A stretch of DNA of 15,708 nt from contig DUJC01000115.1 of assembly GCA_013330015.1 (NCBI GenBank), positions 1 to 15,708 of the forward strand. Reading direction: 5' to 3'. Source of the stretch: Candidatus Poseidoniaceae archaeon (GTDB lineage Archaea > Thermoplasmatota > Poseidoniia > Poseidoniales > Poseidoniaceae). Both the position numbers and the translations under genes were made by a program. Below are positions 1-8,500 of this stretch, piece after piece. Under the pieces are notes generated by a model. That model did no database searches and was not told the origin of the DNA. It saw only the letters and a program-made list of their open reading frames with translations. How positions within the stretch are numbered: position 1 is the first letter of the stretch; every line of letters starts with the position of its first letter.

Positions 1-135
1 ATTGTCCTCACCAGCAACATCGAAAACCGATTCTTTGGACGCTGGGGTGTCGATAGAGACATGACCGACTCCGACGTGTCCGATCACTATCCCGTCTGGT
101 TTGATCTCGATAGAACGGAGGATACGCTTGCATGA
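1..135 (+). CDS. Endonuclease/exonuclease/phosphatase family protein, C-terminal fragment
   Basis: The first reading frame is open from base 1 to a TGA at 133-135 and gives 44 residues, so this is the 3' end of a gene that begins outside the window. The fragment ends with DVSDHYPVWFDL followed by a short tail. The SDHxPV motif close to the C-terminus is typical of the DNase I-like endonuclease/exonuclease/phosphatase fold, where the His is the catalytic base. The substrate (DNA, phosphoinositide, nucleotide or another phosphodiester) cannot be told from this fragment. The stop codon overlaps the ATG of the downstream kinase gene (ATGA), so the two are probably co-transcribed and translationally coupled. 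The family call rests on one motif and its position. Confidence 0.6.
   Translation: MVLTSNIENRFFGRWGVDRDMTDSDVSDHYPVWFDLDRTEDTLA
117..121 (+). promoter_or_regulatory. Shine-Dalgarno site of the kinase gene
   Basis: GGAGG lies 10 bases upstream of the ATG at 132, inside the end of the preceding gene. It is a full core match to the anti-Shine-Dalgarno sequence. It supports the chosen start and internal re-initiation at the ATGA overlap. Confidence 0.7.
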
Positions 136-965
136 AACGCCGTGCATCCATTCCCGGTCGAATCAACATCATTGGCGAGCATACCGATTATGCAGGAGGG
201 TGTTCGCTTGCATTCGCATCCCAACATCGGCTTGTGCTTGAAGCAGAATTTGTTGAGGACGGCTACCATGGCGAACCAACGGTCGTAGCACTGTGGAAAG
301 AAGCAGGAGGGCCTCCTGCACATTTGGAGGTAACAAGTTCGATTCCGATCGGAAAAGGGATGTCATCATCGGCGGCACTCTGCTTGAGCATCGTTTTGTG
401 CGTTCACGGGGCGGGCATCGATAAGCAAGCAGCCTGTGAAGAAGCGCAACGATTGGAGCATGTGGTCCTCGGAACACCTTGCGGCTTGCTTGATCAAATG
501 ACGATGATGCATTCTCTTGAAGATGAATGTGTTCTCATCGATTTTTCGACAAAGACGACAACAACGATGTCAATACCATTCGAATGGACCTTCAAGTTGG
601 TTGATTCAGGAATTCATCGAACCTTGAATTCCAAAGATTATCGAACCACATCGACAGAAGAAACGAAGCGTTCTCATGTGGAATCTGAGAATCGACGTGT
701 TGAAGAAGCGATGAATTCCAACAGTGAAGTGTTGGGAAAACTCCTCAATGAAACGCATGAATCGCTGAAAACGATTGGCGTGAGTACGCCCGAAGTTGAT
801 GCCCTTGTCACTTCCTTGCAATCAGAGGAAGGCGTCCTTGGGGCCAGAATGATGGGCGGAGGATTTGGTGGTATGATTCTCGTTCTCGTTGAGAGCAAAT
901 CAGTCCTATCTGAATACGAAACAATGGTCCCATCACGACCTGGATTCGTTGAAGAATTCTTCTAG
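132..965 (+). CDS. galK: Galactokinase-type GHMP kinase (short form)
   Basis: This 277-residue cytosolic kinase should phosphorylate galactose, or a related sugar, at C1 using ATP. Three GHMP signatures are visible: PGRINIIGEHTDYAGG at residues 8-23, the galactokinase signature that carries the sugar-binding Glu-His-x-Asp; SSIPIGKGMSSSAAL at 69-83, the phosphate-binding loop; and GARMMGGGFGGMILVLVE near 237-254. GTPCGLLDQ at about 114-122 supplies the likely catalytic Asp121. A stretch near 160-180 resembles the galactokinase 'DSGxxHxLxxxxY' region. Usual galactokinases have about 350-390 residues. This one is about 80 shorter, partly because only about 45 residues separate the first two motifs. 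The start is fixed by a GGAGG site and the ATGA overlap with the upstream gene. The 3' end overlaps the minus-strand hydrolase-nucleotidyltransferase gene. Family identity is secure; the exact substrate is not. Confidence 0.87.
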   Translation: MKRRASIPGRINIIGEHTDYAGGCSLAFASQHRLVLEAEFVEDGYHGEPTVVALWKEAGGPPAHLEVTSSIPIGKGMSSSAALCLSIVLCVHGAGIDKQAACEEAQRLEHVVLGTPCGLLDQMTMMHSLEDECVLIDFSTKTTTTMSIPFEWTFKLVDSGIHRTLNSKDYRTTSTEETKRSHVESENRRVEEAMNSNSEVLGKLLNETHESLKTIGVSTPEVDALVTSLQSEEGVLGARMMGGGFGGMILVLVESKSVLSEYETMVPSRPGFVEEFF

Positions 966-2927
966 ACGTTCGAGACGCTCAGGCGTCCCCATATCCCAAA
1001 ATTTGGTGTTGTCAATGTGGACTTGGATATCCTTCGACATCGCAGGGTAGACCGTCTTTTCCCACGACCATTTGCCTTCTTTACCGAACGTTTCAACCAC
1101 AGATTTCCTGACGATGGAAGTACCTGCTTCGTATCCATTGAATTCCTTTGGAACAACAATATCTTTGGCATAATGAATCATTCGACCATTGGCATACTGG
1201 AGGTTTTTGTCGTGATGTTCGCTTGTAACGGTCATGGTCAGTTTCGAGGATGCTTCTCGATGGAGATTGACCAAGGGTGCATATTGGATCGGGTGATAAT
1301 CGTCTCCCCACAATAGAATAAATTCGTCTTCCAAAGAATCTCGAGCATTCCACAGTGCACCTCCAGTTCCTAATTGCTTCTGTTCTTTGACGAAGGTCAG
1401 GTCAATACCCGGATGGAGGAATCCATCGAATTGTTCGCCATGATGCCCTGTCAACACGACAACACGGTTGCACCCTTGTTCTTTCACCCAGTCGAGGATG
1501 TGCGAGAGGATGGGTTTGCCAGCAACTTCAATCAAGGACTTTGGTTGATTTTTGGTCAAGTCACCAAGCCTTGTACCAAGGCCACCTGCAAGGATGACAA
1601 CCTGTGGCATTCGATGTGATTCTGCTATGCTTGCATACAATCTTCCGCTTTCGCGAAGCGTTCGTTCTTGTGTCTCAAAATCAACATGATACAGTCCAAA
1701 GCACTGCTCGTATCCTTCTGCCCATTCGAAGTTGTCCATCAGGCTCCAATGGTAGAAACCTCGGATATCAAGACCGTTTTCAATGGCCTCTGCAGTGACT
1801 TGCAAGTGTCTTCGCACGTGTTCGGGACGCATGTCATCATCATCATCAGCGACTCCGTTTTCGGTAACGATGATGGGTATGTTCAACGGGGCAACCATCT
1901 CAAAGGCACGCTTCAAACCTTCAGCATACATGGGATAGCGGAAGTCAGTTCGCTCCTCCCAAGGCCGAATCAGAGGGTCGATCTCAACCTTGGTCGGCAT
2001 GAATGGAGTCGCCAGCAAATGTGTGTAGTAATTGACTCCAATGAAATCACTGCTCCCTTTCAAGCCATCAATTGAAACGCTTTTCAAGGCAGAAGGTGGC
2101 TTGAAACGACCGGTTTTCAGCCCATCAATCCAACATCGATTGAACATTCCATCCAAGAGTCTTGCTTGAAAGCGGTGCAATGGGTTCCAACGTCGATATG
2201 GATCAAACAGATTGATGTTTTTGACAAGTCCAATCTTCCTTGTACCTCCATGCTCCATCGATTTAAGCGTCCGATAGCATCGAGCATGGGCTCGCATCAG
2301 GTTCAGCGAAACCTGTCGAGTTTTCTTGAACGAACGCTCACCCGGCGGAAATTCTCCGAGAACATAACCCATTGAAGCATAGACAGCTGGTTCGTTGATG
2401 GTGCACCACCATACAACTCGATTGCTCAACACTTCAAACATCTTGGAACAAAATCGAATCCAATAGAGAATATTTGCTTCATCTTCAAACGCCCCCATAT
2501 CTTCCCACCAGAGTGGGTTGGTAAAGTGATGGAGCGTGACCATGGGCTGGATTCCATTCTCTAATAGTTGGTCGACAAGATCGCTGTACCAATCGATAGC
2601 ATCTTGATTCCAAGTTCCCATTTCAGGTTCAATTCGACTCCATTCCAGCGAAAACCGGTAATGTGTGACATTCAAATCTTTGATGAGTTCAAGATCTTGT
2701 TCTTTGCGATTCCAGTGATCGCAGGCATCTCCGCTTTCTTGACCACTTTTTGAACGTGGTTCAAATCGAGTCCAATTGTTCGTGTTTCCACCCTCAATTT
2801 GGTGCGAAGCCGTAGCCACACCCCACATAAAGTTGGGTGGAAAGGCCCGTCCATTCATCAATTTGGAATAATCAACATTGTTCCAATTTCGATGCTCTTC
2901 AACACCCATACGACCACTGACCGTCAT
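933..2927 (-). CDS. Fusion protein: family 1 glycoside hydrolase plus sugar-1-phosphate nucleotidyltransferase
   Basis: The 664-residue product has two complete domains and no signal peptide, so it should be cytosolic. Residues about 24-437 form a GH1 beta-glycosidase: the N-terminal signature FMWGVATASHQIEG at 33-46, the acid/base glutamate E179 in TINEP, the nucleophile E356 in IIVTENG, and the C-terminal HWSLMDNFEWAEGY. Residues about 440-664 form a nucleotidyltransferase resembling RmlA, GlmU-N and HddC: VVILAGGLGTRL, then PKSL, LGTGGAL, WGDDY and, near the end, FWDMGTPERLERLEEFF. There is no stop or frame change between the domains; the second domain begins at an in-frame Met (ATG at 1610) with no visible ribosome site. 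The start chosen is ATG 2927, which overlaps the upstream TGA as ATGA; a TTG at 2942 would add five residues but is less likely. The sugar released and the nucleotide used cannot be read from the sequence. Confidence 0.88.
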   Translation of the reverse strand: MTVSGRMGVEEHRNWNNVDYSKLMNGRAFPPNFMWGVATASHQIEGGNTNNWTRFEPRSKSGQESGDACDHWNRKEQDLELIKDLNVTHYRFSLEWSRIEPEMGTWNQDAIDWYSDLVDQLLENGIQPMVTLHHFTNPLWWEDMGAFEDEANILYWIRFCSKMFEVLSNRVVWWCTINEPAVYASMGYVLGEFPPGERSFKKTRQVSLNLMRAHARCYRTLKSMEHGGTRKIGLVKNINLFDPYRRWNPLHRFQARLLDGMFNRCWIDGLKTGRFKPPSALKSVSIDGLKGSSDFIGVNYYTHLLATPFMPTKVEIDPLIRPWEERTDFRYPMYAEGLKRAFEMVAPLNIPIIVTENGVADDDDDMRPEHVRRHLQVTAEAIENGLDIRGFYHWSLMDNFEWAEGYEQCFGLYHVDFETQERTLRESGRLYASIAESHRMPQVVILAGGLGTRLGDLTKNQPKSLIEVAGKPILSHILDWVKEQGCNRVVVLTGHHGEQFDGFLHPGIDLTFVKEQKQLGTGGALWNARDSLEDEFILLWGDDYHPIQYAPLVNLHREASSKLTMTVTSEHHDKNLQYANGRMIHYAKDIVVPKEFNGYEAGTSIVRKSVVETFGKEGKWSWEKTVYPAMSKDIQVHIDNTKFWDMGTPERLERLEEFFNESRS

Positions 2928-5518
2928 TGAACGCGAGTCCAAGATCCATCAGGACCAACATTCCAGTATTGCAATTCTGTGCTTGCATCAACGTACCACC
3001 CTGTTTCGCCCTGATGTGTGCCTGGAGCGGCTTGCATAACACCAACTTGGCCAGCCTTTGTCGCTAGTTCTTGGCGTAATGCATCGTCGAGCGTAGGCTC
3101 TGGATTGGATGATTCAACCGTAACTGTCGTATCTGGAGCATCCACATCCAACACATCAGATTCGCTTGCATCCACAACCAGACGTTCTTCATCTTCCTCA
3201 GAAACTTCGTAGAATTCTTCCTCATCCCACTCTTCGCCCCTTGTGTTACCTCTGCGAATAAGAACGACAAGAACAACGAAAATGAGCAACAACAAGGCGA
3301 TGATGATTGAAACGGCCATGTTGGTTGAACCGAGTGTACCACCAAGGAGAACGGATTCAACATCGTAGAACTGTTGTGAAATCAGGCCATTCCAAGTGAC
3401 TGTGCACGAACGATCAGAGCCTGCTTCTTCGAGTTCAATTTCCCACGTATCCGATTTGATGTGTGTTGCTTTTCCAGACGTGCAGGATAACGAGGTCTGA
3501 TCTGGGTTGACTTCAACACGATTTCCTTGGGAATCTTCAGCCCATACGGTAATCAGTGTGACTTCACCTTGGCTTCTCGTTTCGTTGCTCATACCTGTGA
3601 TGACTCGAACTGCTTGTCCCGGAACGATGGTGAGTGGAATGGAATGCTCTGCCTCTCCTTCTGAAAGTTCAAGTTGGTAGGTTCCACTCGTCAGTCCCGT
3701 AAGCTGCCAGAAACCACGTCCACTGGAAGAAGCCTCCAAAGAAACAAACTCACCGCCCATTAGTGCCACGTTTTCAGCAGGAGCTGTGTTCCCATGAACA
3801 TCAACGAGTTCGACAAACAAATCGAATGGAACGCCCGCTTGGATGCTCAATCCATCATCATTGTCTGTCAGCAAGGAGGTACCAGTTCCCGGAATCACAT
3901 TGATTCGAACCGATGCAAAAACGCCATCAGCATTCGCACGTACTTCGTGTTCGCCTACTTGGTTTGGATACCACTTTCCATCAGCCATCCGAATTTCAAG
4001 AGTCCGATCCGCACCGGAAATCGTCCAATTGACAGCAACATAAGCGATGCTGTTTCCATAAGCATCGGTGAATTGTGGATTAAAATCGAGGAAGGTATCT
4101 GCTGCAACTTCTGTACCAGACTCTGGCAATTCAATGAAAGCGAGACGACCTGGTTCAACGTCGTTCGACCAAACGGATTGGAAGGTTACACCTGATTTTG
4201 GGTCGACGTAATCAGCTTTGAAGCCAATGGTTTCCATTTCCTTTGGCATGAGTGAAACATACGACGAGAAGATATCGACACTTGCAAATGACCCCTCTGT
4301 TTGTGAGATGTTGGCGTCGACTTGCCAAACATTTCCGAAGGAATCGATGGCCTCGTGCACCAAGGCGAGTTGCGTTCCGGCTGAAACACTGGATTGGCTG
4401 GGAACGAGGCGAGTCGCATCTGCTGAGCCATGCATGACGCCGACGTTTATGCTCGCTGGAACATCCGAGTCAACGACATGCAAGGTGAATTGACCCGCTT
4501 GACCGGGCGTCCAGTGCACTTCATCACCAACTTGAGAGAGTATACCATTGCCTACTGTCCAGTTTCCAATGGGAATGGGAACTGGAGAAGAGTAGCCTTG
4601 TGAGTCTGTACGAACAGCATCGAGGCGATAGACTTCTCCAGAAACGTAGGTTTCTGCTTCAGGTGTAATCTGTATCTCAACGATTGAGGCATCAGCAGGA
4701 ACCACTCGAATGGTGCTGTTGCCCCAAACTGAGCCAGCACGTACGGAGAGATTCCAGATACCAGGAGCTGAAGCATAGTAATAGCCAACCGGTGTAATTG
4801 TTCCATTCTCGACCGTCCAAACCTTGTTTCCAGCGAGCGTGTTGTTCATTTTTTGACCAAAAGAATCGAGCAAATCAGGATAGATTTGCATTCCTTCGCC
4901 ACTTCGTAACACCAACTCAGATGGGAACGAGAACTCATACGGATCACCAGCAATCGCCTCCATCGTTAAGCTCTGCTCCAACTGATCGTATCGAGCAACC
5001 ACCTCGTACAAGCCAAGCGCTGGAGGCGTCCAAGACGGTTCTCCTTGGCCAACATAGAGCCCGTCAACGGTCCAAACAACATCGCGTCCCGGACGGGGGT
5101 TGTCATGCGAATCGATGAGATTCGCTTGCAGTGTGAACGGGAATTTCGCTCGTGGCTGAGCAGACGTATTGATCTCAATGGATTGACCAAAGCCTGCTTG
5201 AACAGTAACGACAACGGTATCATTGAACCCTGCATGCTCAGCCCGGATGGTCACTTGACCTGCTGACCATGGGAAAAACAAACCGCTATCCTCGATGGTT
5301 CCGTTCGTTGCAAACCATGTAATTTCACCATCAACAACGTTGTTGAGAGCGTCATAGAGCGTCGCTTCCATTTGCAGGACACCATCGGATGAAATCACAG
5401 TTGATGGTGTTGAAATCACAACCTGCGCAGGTGGCCCTGCCGCTACAGCGGGAATGGTAGCGACAACAGAAACAAGCATGAGGCTACACAAAAACAGTGC
5501 AGTCCTTTGCTGATTCAT
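2924..5518 (-). CDS. Membrane-anchored surface protein with about eight Ig-like modules and a Trp-rich cytoplasmic tail
   Basis: The 864-residue product begins with a signal peptide (MNQQRTALFLCSLMLVSVVA, cleavage probably after AVAA). About eight Ig-like beta-sandwich modules of 80-95 residues follow (about 28-728), many containing a 'xDxxGNxxP' turn of the bacterial Ig-like/invasin type and ending in 'xxVxPG' linkers. One transmembrane helix lies at about 731-753, followed by RR, which predicts a cytoplasmic C-terminus. The tail of about 108 residues is strongly acidic and ends in a Trp/Tyr-rich motif. The protein lacks catalytic motifs, so a stalk, adhesin or scaffold role is inferred. The start at 5518 is set by the signal peptide and by a Shine-Dalgarno site; the longer TTG start at 5548 lies inside the previous gene. 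It is 8 bases downstream of the giant gene and overlaps the hydrolase gene by ATGA. I recognise no named family for the full-length protein. Confidence 0.85.
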   Translation of the reverse strand: MNQQRTALFLCSLMLVSVVATIPAVAAGPPAQVVISTPSTVISSDGVLQMEATLYDALNNVVDGEITWFATNGTIEDSGLFFPWSAGQVTIRAEHAGFNDTVVVTVQAGFGQSIEINTSAQPRAKFPFTLQANLIDSHDNPRPGRDVVWTVDGLYVGQGEPSWTPPALGLYEVVARYDQLEQSLTMEAIAGDPYEFSFPSELVLRSGEGMQIYPDLLDSFGQKMNNTLAGNKVWTVENGTITPVGYYYASAPGIWNLSVRAGSVWGNSTIRVVPADASIVEIQITPEAETYVSGEVYRLDAVRTDSQGYSSPVPIPIGNWTVGNGILSQVGDEVHWTPGQAGQFTLHVVDSDVPASINVGVMHGSADATRLVPSQSSVSAGTQLALVHEAIDSFGNVWQVDANISQTEGSFASVDIFSSYVSLMPKEMETIGFKADYVDPKSGVTFQSVWSNDVEPGRLAFIELPESGTEVAADTFLDFNPQFTDAYGNSIAYVAVNWTISGADRTLEIRMADGKWYPNQVGEHEVRANADGVFASVRINVIPGTGTSLLTDNDDGLSIQAGVPFDLFVELVDVHGNTAPAENVALMGGEFVSLEASSSGRGFWQLTGLTSGTYQLELSEGEAEHSIPLTIVPGQAVRVITGMSNETRSQGEVTLITVWAEDSQGNRVEVNPDQTSLSCTSGKATHIKSDTWEIELEEAGSDRSCTVTWNGLISQQFYDVESVLLGGTLGSTNMAVSIIIALLLLIFVVLVVLIRRGNTRGEEWDEEEFYEVSEEDEERLVVDASESDVLDVDAPDTTVTVESSNPEPTLDDALRQELATKAGQVGVMQAAPGTHQGETGWYVDASTELQYWNVGPDGSWTRVQ
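2927..3007 (-). other. Trp/Tyr-rich C-terminal tail motif of the 864-residue protein
   Basis: The last 27 residues begin ETGWYVD and end with YWNVGPDGSWTRVQ. They follow an acidic, low-complexity cytoplasmic region. The pattern 'xTxWxVD ... YWxxxPDGSW' is also found, modified, at the end of the neighbouring 3057-residue protein. This suggests a small conserved cytoplasmic docking or recognition element. I cannot assign it to a known domain; it superficially resembles short aromatic repeats such as WW- or OCRE-like sequences. Confidence 0.55.
3337..5437 (-). repeat. Array of about eight Ig-like modules (864-residue protein)
   Basis: These are protein-level repeats of 80-95 residues with low sequence identity, counted by eye from recurring features: a start such as 'xxIxxxPxxxxVxxG', a central 'DxxGN' turn, a Trp after a beta strand, and a closing 'V-x-P-G' or similar linker. 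Module boundaries are approximate. The last module, next to the membrane, contains the only two cysteines of the ectodomain, suggesting one disulphide bond. Confidence 0.65.
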
Positions 5519-5522
5519 GTCA

Positions 5523-5528
5523 TCACCT
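5523..5528 (-). promoter_or_regulatory. Shine-Dalgarno site of the 864-residue surface protein
   Basis: On the minus strand AGGTGA (part of AGGTGAT) lies four bases before the ATG at 5518 and overlaps the TAG stop of the giant gene. It matches the anti-Shine-Dalgarno sequence and decides the start codon. It also implies translation of the second gene on the same mRNA as the first. Confidence 0.75.
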
Positions 5529-8500
5529 AATCCTGCCACTGGACCCAATCACTCTGTCCAGGTTCTCGATAGTACCATGTTTCATCCTCGCTTTGAGCCC
5601 ACTCAGTACCATCATCATCGGTTCGATAGTCAACCATCCAACTGGTATCTTCCATTTCTTCCTCTTCCTCTTCCTTTTCCTCTTCCTGAGGAGGGGGTCC
5701 TGATGGGCCTTTATCCGGAGCTGGCCCGCTTGGACCAGGAGCCGGCCCTGATGGACCACGAGCCGAACGTGGCTCATCCTCTTCTTCATCCTCGTCGTAA
5801 TCATCGTCCCAATCATCATCGCGACCTGAGCGTAATGCCATGACGAGTAAGACAAGAACGACGACAACAATGAGTCCAACCAGGACTGCTCCAATGTAGT
5901 ACAATGTTCCTCCTGCTGCAAAGAAACCACCAAGTGTACCTGTAACTTCAATCTCGTAGTCCTCACTAACTTGACCAGCTGACACCGTAATAGTTTGAGG
6001 ACCACTGTCCAAGGTTGTCACTCTCCATGTACCTTGGCCAGTACTCTCGACGGTTCCACGTCCAGTCGAATCGACACGAGTACTGCTCGGAACAGGAATT
6101 TGGTTTCCATATTTATCAAATGCTTGTACATTTACCTCAATAGAGGCCTCTTGCTCAACCGTAAGAGCGGACAATTCAACTTCGATGTTATCAACAATCA
6201 TCTGAGGTGAAATCGTCAAGTTGAATGTGTTAGAAGTAGTTGATGTGGAATAGACCATAACGTGGTTACCTGCAGCAGACGCTTCGTAGGTGTAGGAACC
6301 TGGGCCAACCCTTGGAACCACACGATCCGACAAGGAACCATCCTCAACCCATTCAACATCCTGCGGGAAGGTGTTTCCATCGCTGTCCATACCGGTAATG
6401 GTGATATCGATCTTTTCTCCTGCGTCTTCATCGAACGTATTGAGTTCATGTTCGAGTGATACAGCAATACCGTGGTACACAGAAATATCAACAGAACGAG
6501 TGTAGTTGAATCCATCTGCATTCTCAACGTAAGCAAGCAGTCGGTAGTTGCCGACCGTTGTCGCTTCCCACTGATAGCCATCAGCGACAAAGTCCGATGT
6601 GATGTCGGTGACTGTTCCGGAATCTGTATCCTCGAATAGCCACGTTAGAACATCAACACTGAGTGGGTTCAAATCACCATCACTGAGAGCGACAGAGAAG
6701 TCAATTGAGTGATCAGCACTGATGTTGTAGACTGTTCCTGTATCCCCGTTTGAAGCTGTTGTGGTCATTGTGAAGACTTGGATGATACCTTCTGAAACCT
6801 CCACATTCACAATCTCGCTGAACAGTTGACCGTTGTACGTGTATTCTGCTCGAACGACATAGGCGGTAGACGAGGCTAGGACCGGCATAAATTCAGTCTC
6901 ATCCGATGGTGTACCCGTATCCGGCCAAAGTACGGATTGCTCGCTCCACTCTGGATGAGCAACGGTCCAGTTAACGTCAATGGTCCAGCGGTTGCCTTTC
7001 GCATCGCTTGCCTTGGCCTTAACAAGAAGAGTTTCATCGGCTGTTATGCCGAACGTCTGGTCGTTTGCATCGTTTGAATCAACGATGAGGACCATATTGT
7101 CCATGACACCCTTTGAAACGTTGATGGTTATCGATGCGAGGGTTGTCTCATATTGTGCAGAGATAATTCGAGCACCGAGGCCGTTCGGAATCCACTGGAC
7201 TGGATGGTCGAGCGTGATGTTCAACGCGCCATCATCGATTGAAGTCCAATTTGCTAGCGGTAGGGCGACAGGTAATCGGTTGCCCTGAATATCGATTCTC
7301 GTGGTATTGAGGAAGACGAACTCATCAGCAGTGATGTCCCATGCGGATGGAACGATTTCCAAAGATGCCATCTGACCGTGTCCAGTCTGGATGGTAATTG
7401 AGTCCGTCAGGCCGATTGCAGATGTAACAGAAAGTTGCCAGGTACCAACGGTGTCAGCGAAATACATGCTCGTTGCTTCACTGTAGAATCCATCGTTGAC
7501 GGAATAGGAAAGTGCACCTGCCTCTGTGAGCGGAATGACATTCCCGAATTGGTCGTAAAGCGTTGTTGTGATTTCACATTCAGTACCAGCAGGTACAACT
7601 CCTGCACATCCTGTGAGTTCGAGGGTTGTTGGTGCGCCCAGCTCTACAAGGATGTTAACCACAACAGAGGTTGTTTGCCATGTGACGGTAACGGTTTGTC
7701 CACCAACAGCGTATGGCTGGAAGATATCGCCGAATGTACCGCCCATGCTACCGTTGCTTGGCGTGAACGTAATGCTCTGACCTGGTACAGCATTGCCGTG
7801 TTGATCCACAACGTCTGCTGTCAATTCAAGCGTTTCATCCGCAGTGATTGTGGCAGTCAGCGGTGTAACAATCAATTCGATTGGAGCACCGGGTGTGACG
7901 GTCACTGTCTCGTCCTCACAGACGACACCGAAACAAGCGGTGACCGTGTGGGTGCCAACCGATGATGGCGTAAACAATCCGGTCGAGTCGATGCTACCGC
8001 TGCTTGTCGACCAAACAACAGGCACACTCGCTGCCAAGGAATTGTAGTCAAATGCCGAAGCACTAAACTGAACGGTTGAATCAGCATCCGTTGATGTCGC
8101 CGTCGGTGAAATAATGATGGAATCAATATCGGTGTAATTCATTACCAACGATGGACGATTGGAAAGTGTTTCATCGCTGTTATCGCTAAAGTCCAGCTCC
8201 ATCCAACCCTGTGTCGGTGTACCAACAATGACCCAACTGTGAGTGCCATCGATGTAGAGCATTCTGTGCCCGAGGTTGAAGAGTATCCATGTATCCGTCG
8301 TTTGAGAATTGCTGATGAAAACCGAATCGAGTGGTGTTGCATCATAATCAACTCCTGCTAGCATTCCTTGAGCACCCCAACTAGCGCTACCTGTTCCGTT
8401 CCATGTTGCAGTCGTCTCGGACCAACCAGTGGTGAGAACTCGATGAACACTAAGAGTCATTCCTGTAGCACCACCACCAAAGTTCAAGTCCTCGAGATAC

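Noticed and set aside
933..1610. Nucleotidyltransferase as a separate gene starting at ATG 1610
   Set aside because: The reading frame is continuous with the hydrolase, no stop lies between, and no ribosome site precedes this ATG. A secondary internal start cannot be excluded.
2927..2942. TTG at 2942 as the start of the hydrolase fusion
   Set aside because: The ATG at 2927 forms an ATGA overlap with the upstream stop codon and is the simpler start; the extra residues carry no family similarity.
5519..5548. TTG at 5548 as the start of the 864-residue surface protein
   Set aside because: It lies inside the giant gene and would put ten residues before the signal peptide, while ATG 5518 has a well-placed AGGTGA site.
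5523..6005. Minus-strand frame of 160 codons with a KRKRKRKRK run
   Set aside because: It is an out-of-frame reading of the homopurine Glu tract and membrane-helix region of the giant gene; the basic run is an artefact of GAA/GAG codons read in another frame.
7435..7965. Open frame of 176 codons on the plus strand opposite the giant gene
   Set aside because: It is antisense to an Ig-like region with clear protein-level repeats, has unusual composition (many Cys and Arg), no ribosome site and no recognisable motif. Other antisense frames across 3018-14430 were rejected on the same grounds.
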